DNA from: an uncultured bacterium
Lineage (GTDB): Bacteria > Planctomycetota > JAJSAM01 > JAJVHW01
Direction: 5' to 3'
Length of the DNA: 64,000 bases
Assembly (NCBI GenBank): GCA_937996235.1
Contig: CALKVK010000032.1
Coordinates: 124,001-188,000 of the forward strand
Position numbers and translations under genes: made by a program. Each line of letters begins with the position of its first letter. The stretch's first letter is position 1. The notes beneath the pieces are model-generated. The model was not told the origin of the DNA, did not search any database, and worked only from the letters and a program-made list of their open reading frames with translations. Positions 1-8,319 of this stretch are shown one piece after another.

Positions 1-2
1 GG

Positions 3-338
3 GTGAACGCGTACGACGTCTACGGTCTGCACGTCGCCGCCGATCTCGTCGTGCTCGCCGCGTGCGAGACCGCGGGGCTCGTGGCGTCGCGCGACGAGGA
101 CCGGCTCGGTCTCGTGCGCGCGTTCCTCGTCGCCGGCGCGGGCGCCGTGCTCGCGCCGCAGTGGCCCGTCGGCGACGACGCGGCGCGCGCCTACGTGCGC
201 GCGCTGTTCGGCGCGCTGCGCTCCGGCCGCACCGCAGCCGAGGCCGCGGACGACGCGGCGTCGGCCGTGCGCAGCGCGTTCCCGCACCCCGCCGACTGGG
301 CGGGCTGGTTCCTCTACGACCGCGCGCCGGCGGCGTGA
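3..338 (+). CDS. CHAT-domain protein, C-terminal fragment (5' end outside window)
   Basis: Only the end of the gene is in the window; reading is open to the left edge, so the GTG at 3 need not be the start. The fragment holds the typical end of a CHAT (caspase-HetF-associated) domain: a hydrophobic strand followed by ACETA, whose Cys (codon 63-65) corresponds to the catalytic cysteine, then the LVRAFLVAGAGAVLAPQWPV block common to the family, and a terminal helix rich in Ala. CHAT domains are clan CD cysteine peptidases usually fused behind TPR or other sensor repeats. Those parts would lie upstream and cannot be seen, so substrate and role are unknown. It converges on ispG with a 13-bp gap. 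Confidence 0.8.
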   Translation: MNAYDVYGLHVAADLVVLAACETAGLVASRDEDRLGLVRAFLVAGAGAVLAPQWPVGDDAARAYVRALFGALRSGRTAAEAADDAASAVRSAFPHPADWAGWFLYDRAPAA

Positions 339-351
339 GCGCCGCGGGCCG

Positions 352-2142
352 TCACGGCTCGCGCCAACGCCCGTGCTCCTTCAGCAGCGCGACGAGGCGC
401 TCGTCGGCTTCCGCGTCGGGGACGTTGCGCTCCACGATCTCCTTGCCGACGTACAGGTTGACGAGCCCCGGTGAACTGCCCACGTAGCCGAAGTCGGCGT
501 CGGCCATCTCGCCCGGGCCGTTCACGATGCAGCCCATGACGGCGATCTTCACGCCCGGCAGGTGGCCGGTGCGGGCCTTGATGCGCTTCGTCGTGGACTC
601 CAGGTCGAAGAGCGTCCGGCCGCAGCCCGGGCACGCGATGTACTCCGTCCGCGACGAGCGCAGGCGGCAGGCCTGCAGCACGCCGAGCGCCATCTCGAGC
701 AGGCGCTCCGGCTCGTGCGGGCCGCCGAAGCGCAGCGCGTCGCCGATGCCGTCCGCGAGGAGCGAGCCGGCGACGGCGGCGCCGCGGAGCAGCGCGTCGT
801 CCGGATCCGCGGGCAGGTCGACGTGGACGACGAGCGGCAGGTCGTGCGCCGCGGCGGCGGCGCGACGCGTCGCGACGGAGCCGTCGCCCGCGACGGCGAG
901 CGGCGCGTCCGCGGCGCCGGCGCGCTCGACGCCTGCGTGGTCCGCGTCGGCGACGAGCACGGCGAGCCCCGGCACGGCGCCCGCGAGCTGCGTCCGGAGC
1001 TCCGCGTCGGCGGGCGGGAGCAGCACGCCCTCGAGCGCGGGCAGGCCCGGGGCGCGCGGACGCGCCATGCGGCGCAGCCTGTCCGCGGCGTCGGGACGCC
1101 GCGCGAAGCCCGGCTCGAGGGCGACCATCGCGAGCACGGGCGCGTCGTGGCCCACGCGGTGCGCCCCGAGCGTGGCCCCGGCGTGCGTCGCGCGGCGCGC
1201 GTAGTCGTCCGCGGGCGGCAGGTGCGGCTGCTCCCCGGCGCCCGGAGGCGTCGTGATCGCGCACAGCTCCACGAGGCGCCGCGCGACCGGGATCTCGCGG
1301 CACGGGTCCTCGGTCAGCGACACGCGGATCGTGTCGCCGATGCCGTCGAGCAGCAGCGAGCCGATGCCGATCGCGCTCTTCACGCGGCCGTCCTCGCCCT
1401 CGCCGGCCTCGGTGACGCCGAGATGGAACGGGTGGTCCCAGCCGAGCTCGGCGAGGCGCAGCGCGAGCAGCCGATAGGCCTGGATCATCACCTGCGGGTT
1501 GCTCGACTTCATCGAGAGCACGACGTCGCGGTGGCCCTCTTCCTCGCAGACGTGCAGGAACTCGAGCGCCGACTCGACCATCCCGAGCGGCGAGTCGCCG
1601 AAGCGGTTCATGATCCGGTCGGAGAGCGAGCCGTGGTTCGTGCCGATGCGCAGCGCGACCCCGCGCGCCAGCGCCGCGCGCACGAGCGGACGGAAGCGGT
1701 CCTGCACGCGGCGCACCTCGGCGGCGTAGGCGCCGTCGTCGTACTCGCGACGGCGGAACGCCTTCGAATCCACGTAGTTGCCCGGGTTGACGCGCACCTT
1801 CTCGACGTGCTTCACCGCCTCCATCGCGGCCGCCGGCTGGAAGTGGATGTCGGCGACGAGCGGCACCCCGCAGCCCGCCGCGCGCACGCCGGCGCGGATC
1901 GCGCCGAGCGCCTGAGCGGCACGCACCGTGGGCGCGGTGATGCGCACGAGCTGCGAGCCCGCATCGGCGAGAGCGAGCGTCTGCCGCACGGTGGCGTCGA
2001 CGTCGAGCGTGTCCGTCGTCGTCATGGACTGGACCGCGACCGGGTGGTCGCCGCCCACGTACACGTCGCCGATGCGGACGACGCGCGTGGGGCGCCGGAT
2101 GGGCCGGCGGAGTGCGTGCGGGTTCGAGGTTCCGTGGCTCAC
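352..2142 (-). CDS. ispG: 4-hydroxy-3-methylbut-2-enyl diphosphate synthase, long form
   Basis: Penultimate enzyme of the MEP isoprenoid pathway, converting MEcPP to HMBPP with a [4Fe-4S] cluster. The 596-residue product has the TIM-barrel start (residues about 10-280, with VQSMTTTDT and the VRVNPGNY block) and, at the C-terminus, the cluster ligands C504 and C507 (CPGCG) and C538 (MGCIVNGPGE, with the conserved E545). Between them lies roughly 200 residues that ordinary bacterial IspG (about 360-400 aa) lacks; this matches the longer plant/Chlamydia/Bacteroidetes type with an inserted A* domain. A much longer upstream reading frame exists, but the GTG at 2142 is chosen because the conserved sequence begins there and a TACCCT hexamer ends 6 nt before it. 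Divergent from the 2240 gene. Confidence 0.95.
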   Translation of the reverse strand: MSHGTSNPHALRRPIRRPTRVVRIGDVYVGGDHPVAVQSMTTTDTLDVDATVRQTLALADAGSQLVRITAPTVRAAQALGAIRAGVRAAGCGVPLVADIHFQPAAAMEAVKHVEKVRVNPGNYVDSKAFRRREYDDGAYAAEVRRVQDRFRPLVRAALARGVALRIGTNHGSLSDRIMNRFGDSPLGMVESALEFLHVCEEEGHRDVVLSMKSSNPQVMIQAYRLLALRLAELGWDHPFHLGVTEAGEGEDGRVKSAIGIGSLLLDGIGDTIRVSLTEDPCREIPVARRLVELCAITTPPGAGEQPHLPPADDYARRATHAGATLGAHRVGHDAPVLAMVALEPGFARRPDAADRLRRMARPRAPGLPALEGVLLPPADAELRTQLAGAVPGLAVLVADADHAGVERAGAADAPLAVAGDGSVATRRAAAAAHDLPLVVHVDLPADPDDALLRGAAVAGSLLADGIGDALRFGGPHEPERLLEMALGVLQACRLRSSRTEYIACPGCGRTLFDLESTTKRIKARTGHLPGVKIAVMGCIVNGPGEMADADFGYVGSSPGLVNLYVGKEIVERNVPDAEADERLVALLKEHGRWREP

Positions 2143-2148
2143 GTCTGG

Positions 2149-2154
2149 AGGGTA
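2149..2154 (-). promoter_or_regulatory. -10 element (TACCCT) of ispG, leaderless
   Basis: TACCCT on the minus strand with 6 nt to the GTG of ispG. No Shine-Dalgarno sequence lies between. The same hexamer at the same distance precedes the genes starting at 14135, 14471 and 22680. Confidence 0.6.
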
Positions 2155-2196
2155 CGGGCGCGACGGAGGGCGTCCGCGATCTGGCCGCGCGACGGG

Positions 2197-2202
2197 TATG
2201 CT
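2197..2202 (+). promoter_or_regulatory. -10-like element (TATGCT) of the 2240 gene
   Basis: TATGCT lies 37 nt before the ATG at 2240, in the 97-bp space between two divergent genes. A clear -35 is not visible. The leader carries a purine-rich GGAGGGGG ribosome binding site. Confidence 0.45.
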
Positions 2203-2239
2203 GCGCGCGCGGAGGCGGTCCGCGGACGGAGGGGGAGCG

Positions 2240-5200
2240 ATGCGACGAGCGGGATGGCTGGCGGCGGCGGCGTGTGCGGCGGCGCTCTGCGCGCCGCACG
2301 GGGGAGGGGCTGCGACGTCGGCGCCCGTCCGCTCCGCGCACGCGGCAGAGGAGAACTGGGCGCCGCGGCCGGACCCGGGTGTGAAGGACTGGTACCAGCG
2401 CCGCGGCAACGCCGCGCGCTCCGGCCTCAGCACCTTCGAGCCGCTGCGCACGCCGCCCGTGGAGGCCTGGCGCGTGAAGCTCCCGGCGCAGCCGCTCTCG
2501 AACGTCGTCTCGTGGGACGGCACCGTCTTCGTCGCCGTCCGCTCGCGCTCGGGTCTCGAGGTGCGCGCGTTCGCGGTGCGGGACGGTGCGGCACAGGGAG
2601 TCGCGCGACTGACGGACAAGGCGCTCGACGGCGACGTCGATCTCGCCGTGTGCGGCGGGCACGTGGTCGTGCGCTACGGCAGCACGCTCGCGTTCGTCAT
2701 CCACAAGGCGGGCGCGTTCCGCATGCCCGTGCTGGTGAAGGACTCCGACCTGCACGGCGCCCCGCTCGTCCACGACGGCACCGTCTACGTCGCGAGCGGC
2801 GCGGGCAGCTCGGGGTGGAGGCTCAAGGAGTTCGCGCCGGGCCAGCGCGACGGCAGCCTGACGGACATCCGGTCCGGCGACCGGCCGGCGCGTGCGTCCG
2901 ACCCGGTGTCCTTCCGCGAGCCGTGGCTGGACGTGCCGGCGACCCTCGACGAGGACGGCGAGTACTACGGCACGGTGCTGCGGATCGGCGCGCAGTTCCC
3001 CAGGCAGTCGATCCCGCTGACCGAGAACGGCGTGCACGCGGAGGGGCTGCCCGGGGTCTCGGCGCACCGCCTGAGCGACGGGACCAAAGGCGGCTGGCTG
3101 GTCGTCAGCCGCCACGCCATGCGCTCCACGAAGGGAGACGCGACCGGCTGCTACTTCCCCGACTGGGAGACGGGGTTCTACCCGTTCGGGATCGTGAGCG
3201 AACCGGTGGTGCTGCGCGGGCGCGCGATCGCCTGGGACGCGGACGGGGAGCTGGTGGATGCGGCGCCCGGCAGCGTGCGCACGCTGCTCAAGCCGGACAA
3301 CCTGCCTGCGGGCTTCGTGAAGGGGCCGCTCTCGGCGGCGCGCGACGTGCTCTACGTCGGCAACGCGGCGGTCGAGACCGCGTCGGGCCGTGTGCTGTGG
3401 TGCATCCCCGGACTGCAGCCCGCGTCGCCTCTCATCCCGTGCGGCAACGCGCGGATCGCGGTGCTGACGCGCGACGACGAGCTCGTGGGCTACGGCGGGG
3501 CGGACGCGCAGGAGAGCGGCGCGACGCCGGAGCCGGTCTCGTACGAGCGGCCGCTGGAGGGCGACGGCGTGCTGCTGCGCGACGGCTCGTCCGTGGCCGG
3601 CGCGGTGCAGCTGCTCGACGGCGGGCGCGTGCGCGTGACCGCGAGCGGCGGCGCGCGCGAGTTCGGCGCCGACGAGGTGGCGGTCGCCACGAAGGACGGC
3701 CGCCGCGTCGGGGCGGGCGACGAGTTCCATGCGTACCGCGCGTGGCGACGCGCCGTCCGCGCGGAGTGTGCGGCGGAGTTCGCGGAGCAGGCGCGTCGCC
3801 TGACGACCGAACGCGTGCTCGACGGGGCGCGCGAGATGCTGCGGCGCGCGCGCGACATGGGCCTCGACCAGGCCGAGTTCGAGCGCCTGAGCTCGCGCAT
3901 GACCGGCCTCACTCCCACGGCGAGTGCGGATGCGCGCTGGGAGCGCGTCGAGCGCGAGTTCGCGGCGCAACGGAAGAAGCTCGCGCAGGGCTTCCTCGAC
4001 GGCGCCGCGTGGCTGGCTCAGCGCGGGTTCGCGACCGGCGCGGCCGCGCTCTTGGCCGACGTCCCGGACGTCGACCCGAACTCGACGACGTGGCACGCGA
4101 AGGCGCGGGAGCTGGCCCCGGCGGAGTTCCCGTTCCGCGAGCGCGACGACGCGGGTCCGCAGTGGAGCCGGTGGGCGCGGGCCCTGCTGCCTGCCGGTGC
4201 GCGCTTCCTCTCGCCGTCCGCGCCGGAGTGGGGGCGCGTGCGCTTCGCGCCGTGGTCGTCGGGCTGCGTCGGTCTCGAGTCGCGCAACCTGCGGCTGTTC
4301 AGCCGCTCCGAGGACCCCGAGGTCGTCGGCGCGTGTCTGCAGCGCGGCGAGGCCGCCGTGCGCGCGCTCGAGGAACTGCTCGGCGGCGGCGACGCCGCGA
4401 CGACGCCTCCGCCGCTCGTCGTGCTGCTCCACAAGAACCAGAAGGAGTACCTCGCGGAGCGCGCCCCAGGGGGCTCCGCTCCGCCGTGGAGCGCCGGCTA
4501 CTTCTCGCCGGTCGACGGCATCTCACGCTTCTTCGTGCCCGGCGAGGGCGGCGTCGGCGACCCGCTCGGCCGCAGCCTGTACTCGACGCTCGCACACGAG
4601 CTGACGCACCACTGGATCGACCGCCGCTGGGCGGCCGACAGCTCCGGCGCATCGACGCCCGGGTACTGGGTGGTCGAGGGCATCGCGAGCTTCGTCGGCG
4701 ACCAGGTGGCGGACTCCGAGCCGCACGAGGTGCACCTCGACGACCCGCGCGTCACGTCGATCGACGCGATGGCGCAGGCCGCCGCCGCAGGCAAAGCGCT
4801 GCCGCTCTCGTCGTTCGTGGACCTGAGCCACGAGGGCTTCGCGCGCCTCGGGGACAAGCCGCTCGTCACCGTGCAGCTGCGCAACACGCTCGGCGGGCGC
4901 ATCCTGTCGGAGCGCGCGCTCTTCTACGAGCAGGCGGCTGCGCTCACGTTCTTCCTCGCGAACCGCCGTGGTGACGACGGGCGCGAGCGGCTGAAGCGCT
5001 ACCTGTGGGCGCACTACGCGGGGAACGCTCCGCGCGGCGGCTGGAAGCCGCTCGGCTTCGCCGACCAGGCGGCGTTCGCGAAGGACTTCGCGGCGTTCCT
5101 GGCGGAGCTGGCGGGACGACCGGTGCGGCTCGAGGCCGGGCCGATCGTCGCGGGCGCAGCCGATCTCCCCGCAGCCGGCGAACCAGCCGGTGCCGGCGCG

Positions 5201-5401
5201 GGCGCGAAGGGCAGCAGCGCGCCGCGCCCGGGCGACGACGCGCCGTTCGAGATCGGCGACGAGGTGTGGGTGCTCATCGAGGGCAAGTACCGCGCGGGGA
5301 ACATCACCGGCGAGATCGACGGCGAGTTCTGGGTCTCGTTCGGCATGGACGGCGTCGCCCAGAAGGTGCGCGTGCCGAAGTCGCTCCTGCGCCACCGCTG
5401 A
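2240..5401 (+). CDS. exported multidomain protein: beta-propeller-like N-terminus, HExxH peptidase-like domain, Tudor-like C-terminus
   Basis: The 1053-residue product starts with a signal peptide (cleavage probably after the AHA near residue 36). Residues about 45-440 resemble PQQ-type beta-propeller blades (repeated hydrophobic-DGTVYVA strands). Residues about 444-485 form a small beta module built on a DG...G pattern that recurs in the 9846 gene. A charged helical part follows, then a gluzincin-like region with H786-E787-x-x-H790 (HELTH) and E813 in a VVEGIAS motif as the likely third zinc ligand. The last 50 residues (EIGDEVWVLIEGKYRAG) look like a Tudor/SH3-like barrel. The ATG at 2240 follows GGAGGGGG. 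Function is unknown; a periplasmic or outer-surface metalloprotease related to DUF1570 proteins is the best guess. Confidence 0.8.
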   Translation: MRRAGWLAAAACAAALCAPHGGGAATSAPVRSAHAAEENWAPRPDPGVKDWYQRRGNAARSGLSTFEPLRTPPVEAWRVKLPAQPLSNVVSWDGTVFVAVRSRSGLEVRAFAVRDGAAQGVARLTDKALDGDVDLAVCGGHVVVRYGSTLAFVIHKAGAFRMPVLVKDSDLHGAPLVHDGTVYVASGAGSSGWRLKEFAPGQRDGSLTDIRSGDRPARASDPVSFREPWLDVPATLDEDGEYYGTVLRIGAQFPRQSIPLTENGVHAEGLPGVSAHRLSDGTKGGWLVVSRHAMRSTKGDATGCYFPDWETGFYPFGIVSEPVVLRGRAIAWDADGELVDAAPGSVRTLLKPDNLPAGFVKGPLSAARDVLYVGNAAVETASGRVLWCIPGLQPASPLIPCGNARIAVLTRDDELVGYGGADAQESGATPEPVSYERPLEGDGVLLRDGSSVAGAVQLLDGGRVRVTASGGAREFGADEVAVATKDGRRVGAGDEFHAYRAWRRAVRAECAAEFAEQARRLTTERVLDGAREMLRRARDMGLDQAEFERLSSRMTGLTPTASADARWERVEREFAAQRKKLAQGFLDGAAWLAQRGFATGAAALLADVPDVDPNSTTWHAKARELAPAEFPFRERDDAGPQWSRWARALLPAGARFLSPSAPEWGRVRFAPWSSGCVGLESRNLRLFSRSEDPEVVGACLQRGEAAVRALEELLGGGDAATTPPPLVVLLHKNQKEYLAERAPGGSAPPWSAGYFSPVDGISRFFVPGEGGVGDPLGRSLYSTLAHELTHHWIDRRWAADSSGASTPGYWVVEGIASFVGDQVADSEPHEVHLDDPRVTSIDAMAQAAAAGKALPLSSFVDLSHEGFARLGDKPLVTVQLRNTLGGRILSERALFYEQAAALTFFLANRRGDDGRERLKRYLWAHYAGNAPRGGWKPLGFADQAAFAKDFAAFLAELAGRPVRLEAGPIVAGAADLPAAGEPAGAGAGAKGSSAPRPGDDAPFEIGDEVWVLIEGKYRAGNITGEIDGEFWVSFGMDGVAQKVRVPKSLLRHR

Positions 5402-5518
5402 AGCCGCGGACGCCGCTGCGCGCGGACGCGACGGGCCGCACGCGCAGAAGCCACCGCGCCTGGCCGACCCTCCGACCCGCGACGGCGCGGACGCGTGCCA
5501 GGTGCGTGCGCGTCCCGC

Positions 5519-5524
5519 TACGAT
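5519..5524 (+). promoter_or_regulatory. -10-like element (TACGAT) of the M16 gene
   Basis: TACGAT lies 38 nt upstream of the ATG at 5563, in the 161-bp gap after the preceding gene. The leader ends in GAGAAGGAG, a good ribosome binding site. No -35 consensus is seen. Confidence 0.45.
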
Positions 5525-5562
5525 GCGCGGCCCCCCCGCATCCCCCGAGAAGGAGTGCTCGC

Positions 5563-8304
5563 ATGCCCGCGTCCGTCACACGACCCCTCGCCGCCGCGCT
5601 CGCGCTCGTCGTGGTCGCGGGGCACGCGCGCGCGGCGGACGGCGCGGATCCCGACATCCCGTTCACGCGCCGCGTGCTCGGCAACGGGCTCACGGTGATC
5701 GTGCACGAGGACCACAAGGCGCCGGTCGTCGGCGTGGACGTCTGGTACCACGTCGGATCGAAGAACGAGCGTCCCGGCCGGACGGGCTTCGCGCACCTGT
5801 TCGAGCACCTGATGTTCAACGGCAGCGAGCACGCCGACGACGACTGGTTCCAGGCGATGGCGCGCTACGGCGCGACCGGCGTCAACGGCACCACGAACAA
5901 CGACCGCACGAACTACTTCGAGACGGTCCCGAAGGGCGCGCTCGACGCCACGCTCTGGCTCGAGTCCGATCGCATGGGCCACCTGCTCGGCGCCATCGAC
6001 CAGGCCAAGCTCGACGAGCAGCGGGGCGTGGTCCAGAACGAGAAGCGGCAGGGCGAGAACGAGCCGTACTCCGCGGTCTGGCGCCTGCTGCCGGCGCTGA
6101 CCTATCCCGAGGGACACCCGTACTCCTGGTCCGTCATCGGCTCGATGGAGGACCTCGACGCCGCCTCGCTCGACGACGTGCACGCGTGGTTCAAGGCGTA
6201 CTACGGCGCCGCGAACGCCGTCATCGCGATCGCCGGCGACGTCGACACCGAGCAGGCGTTCGCGCTGGTCGAGCGCTGGTTCGGCGACATCCCGCCCGGC
6301 CCGCCCGTCACGCGACCGGAGGAGTGGATCGCGAAGCGCACCGGCACGGTCCGCGTCTCCGTCGAGGAGCGCGTGCCGCAGGCGCGCGTCCACATGGTCT
6401 GGAACACCACACCGTGGGGGGCGCACGACACGCACATGCTCGAGCTCGCCGCGGGCACGCTCGCGCGCGGCGAGGCGTCGCGCCTGCGCGCGCGGCTCGT
6501 GACGCGCGACGGGCTCGCGACCGACGTCACCGCGTTCCAGGACGACTCCGAGATCGCCGGTCAGTTCCACGTGTGGGCCACCGTCGCGCCCGGCGCCTCG
6601 CCGGCGGCGGTCGAGCGCGCGCTCGACGAGGAAGTCGCCCGCCTGCTCGCCGAGGGGCCGAGCGCAGACGAGCTGGCGATCGAGAAGGCGCAGGTGCGCG
6701 CGCGCTTCCTGCGGCGCATCGAGCGCGTCGGCGGGTTCGGCGGGAAGGCCGACGTGCTCGCGATGAACGAGGTGTTCGGCGGCCGACCGGACGCGTGGAA
6801 GGACTGGCTCGCCGACGTCGCCGCCGCCACGCCCGACGCCGTGCGCGACGCGGCCCGCCGCTGGCTGTCCGACGGTGCGCTCGTCGTGGAGACGCGCCCG
6901 TTCGGCAGCCCGCGCGCGCGCGCCGCCACGGAGGAGCGCTCGGCGCCGCCGCCGGTTCAGCCGGCGGCCGACGCACGTTTCCCGGAGACGTCGCGCGGGC
7001 GGCTCGAGAACGGCATGCGCTGGATCGCCGCCCCGCGCCCCGGCACGGGCACCGTCCGCATCGACGTGCTGCTCGACGTCGGCTACGCGGCCGACGCGCC
7101 CGACGCGTGGGGAACGGCCCGACTCGTGGGCGACCTGCTCACCGCCGGCACCACGCAGCGCACCGGCGAGCAGCTCCAGCGCAGCCTCGAGCGGCTCGGC
7201 GCGGAGTTCTCGGTGGACACGTCCGCGGACACGACCCGCGTGACGGTGTCGGTGCCCGGGAGCGCGGTCGCCGACGCCGCCGAGCTGCTCGCGGAGGTCG
7301 TCCTCTCGCCGAGCTTCCCGGAGGACGCGCTCGAGGTGCGGCGGCGCACGCAGCTCGCGGCGATCGCACAGGAGGGCGTGGATGCGCGTGGCATCTCGCG
7401 TCGCGTGCTGCGCGGACTCCTCCTCGGCGCGGGGAGCCCGTTCGCGGCACCGACGTCGGGCACCGGCGCGGCCGATGTCGTCGCGCGGCTCCGGCGCGAC
7501 GACGTCGTCGCCTTCCATGCCGCATGGTTCCGTCCGGCGTCGGCGACGCTCCTGGTGGTCGGCGACATCGACGCAGCGGCCGCGGCGTCGGTCGCGCAGG
7601 CATTCGCCGCCTGGGGCGGCGGCGCCGCGCCGACGAAGGCGCTGCCGACGGCCCGCTCCGCGGCGCCGGCGCGCATCCACCTCGTGGATCGCCCCGGCGC
7701 GCCGCAGTCGCTGCTCGTCGCCGCGCAGTTCGTTCCCGCGCGCGGCGGACCCGACGATGCCGCGCTCGACGTGCTGAACACGATCCTCGGCGGCAGCTTC
7801 GTCTCGCGGCTCAACATGAACCTGCGCGAGGACAAGCACTGGTCCTACGGCGCGCGCTCGAACCTCGGCGACGAGCGCGGCGCGCGCGTGCTGTCGGCGT
7901 TCGCGTCGGTGCAGAGCGACCGCACGGCGGACTCGCTCGTGGAGATCGCGAAGGAGCTGCGCGGGATCGCGGGCGCCGTCCCGCCGACGGCGGCCGAGAT
8001 CGAGGCGGCGCGCGCGTCGCTGACGCTGACGCTCCCGGGCCGCTGGGAGGCGACGCGCGCGGTGTGCGAGTCGCTCGGCGAGCTCGTCACGTTCGGGCTG
8101 CCGGACGACTGGTTCGACGGCTACGCCGCGCGCATCCGCGCCGTGGGCCCCGAGGACCTCGCGCGCGCGAGCGCTCTCGTGCACCCGGACTCCGTGGTGT
8201 GGCTCGTGGTCGGGGACCGCGCGAAGGTCGAGGCGGCGCTCGCCGCCACCGGGCTCGGCGAGGTCGTCGTCATCGACGCGTCCGGCCGGCCCGTCGCGCG
8301 CTGA
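5563..8304 (+). CDS. M16 family zinc metallopeptidase, single-chain two-repeat form, exported
   Basis: A 913-residue pitrilysin/insulinase-type peptidase. After a signal peptide (about residues 1-25) the first M16 repeat contains the inverted zinc motif H78-L-F-E81-H82 and the downstream ligand E160 in VVQNEKRQ, spaced as in active family members. The second repeat (from about residue 475) has the M16 fold pattern but no HxxEH, so it should be the usual inactive partner half. Bacterial relatives of this architecture are periplasmic peptidases that degrade small peptides. The ATG at 5563 is set by a GAGAAGGAG site and by the start of the signal sequence; an open frame further upstream is not used. 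Convergent with the gene ending at 8320. Confidence 0.95.
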   Translation: MPASVTRPLAAALALVVVAGHARAADGADPDIPFTRRVLGNGLTVIVHEDHKAPVVGVDVWYHVGSKNERPGRTGFAHLFEHLMFNGSEHADDDWFQAMARYGATGVNGTTNNDRTNYFETVPKGALDATLWLESDRMGHLLGAIDQAKLDEQRGVVQNEKRQGENEPYSAVWRLLPALTYPEGHPYSWSVIGSMEDLDAASLDDVHAWFKAYYGAANAVIAIAGDVDTEQAFALVERWFGDIPPGPPVTRPEEWIAKRTGTVRVSVEERVPQARVHMVWNTTPWGAHDTHMLELAAGTLARGEASRLRARLVTRDGLATDVTAFQDDSEIAGQFHVWATVAPGASPAAVERALDEEVARLLAEGPSADELAIEKAQVRARFLRRIERVGGFGGKADVLAMNEVFGGRPDAWKDWLADVAAATPDAVRDAARRWLSDGALVVETRPFGSPRARAATEERSAPPPVQPAADARFPETSRGRLENGMRWIAAPRPGTGTVRIDVLLDVGYAADAPDAWGTARLVGDLLTAGTTQRTGEQLQRSLERLGAEFSVDTSADTTRVTVSVPGSAVADAAELLAEVVLSPSFPEDALEVRRRTQLAAIAQEGVDARGISRRVLRGLLLGAGSPFAAPTSGTGAADVVARLRRDDVVAFHAAWFRPASATLLVVGDIDAAAAASVAQAFAAWGGGAAPTKALPTARSAAPARIHLVDRPGAPQSLLVAAQFVPARGGPDDAALDVLNTILGGSFVSRLNMNLREDKHWSYGARSNLGDERGARVLSAFASVQSDRTADSLVEIAKELRGIAGAVPPTAAEIEAARASLTLTLPGRWEATRAVCESLGELVTFGLPDDWFDGYAARIRAVGPEDLARASALVHPDSVVWLVVGDRAKVEAALAATGLGEVVVIDASGRPVAR

Positions 8305-8319
8305 CGCCCCGCCGCGCGC

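Noticed and set aside
2143..2619. N-terminal extension of ispG by 159 codons
   Set aside because: The added part is unlike any IspG, runs into the 2240 gene on the other strand, and bypasses the TACCCT element and conserved start.
314..4432. Very long minus-strand open frame across ispG and the 2240 gene, and similar long frames elsewhere
   Set aside because: In such GC-rich DNA stops are rare in unused frames. The translation is Arg/Ala-rich without domains, and recognisable genes cover the same bases.
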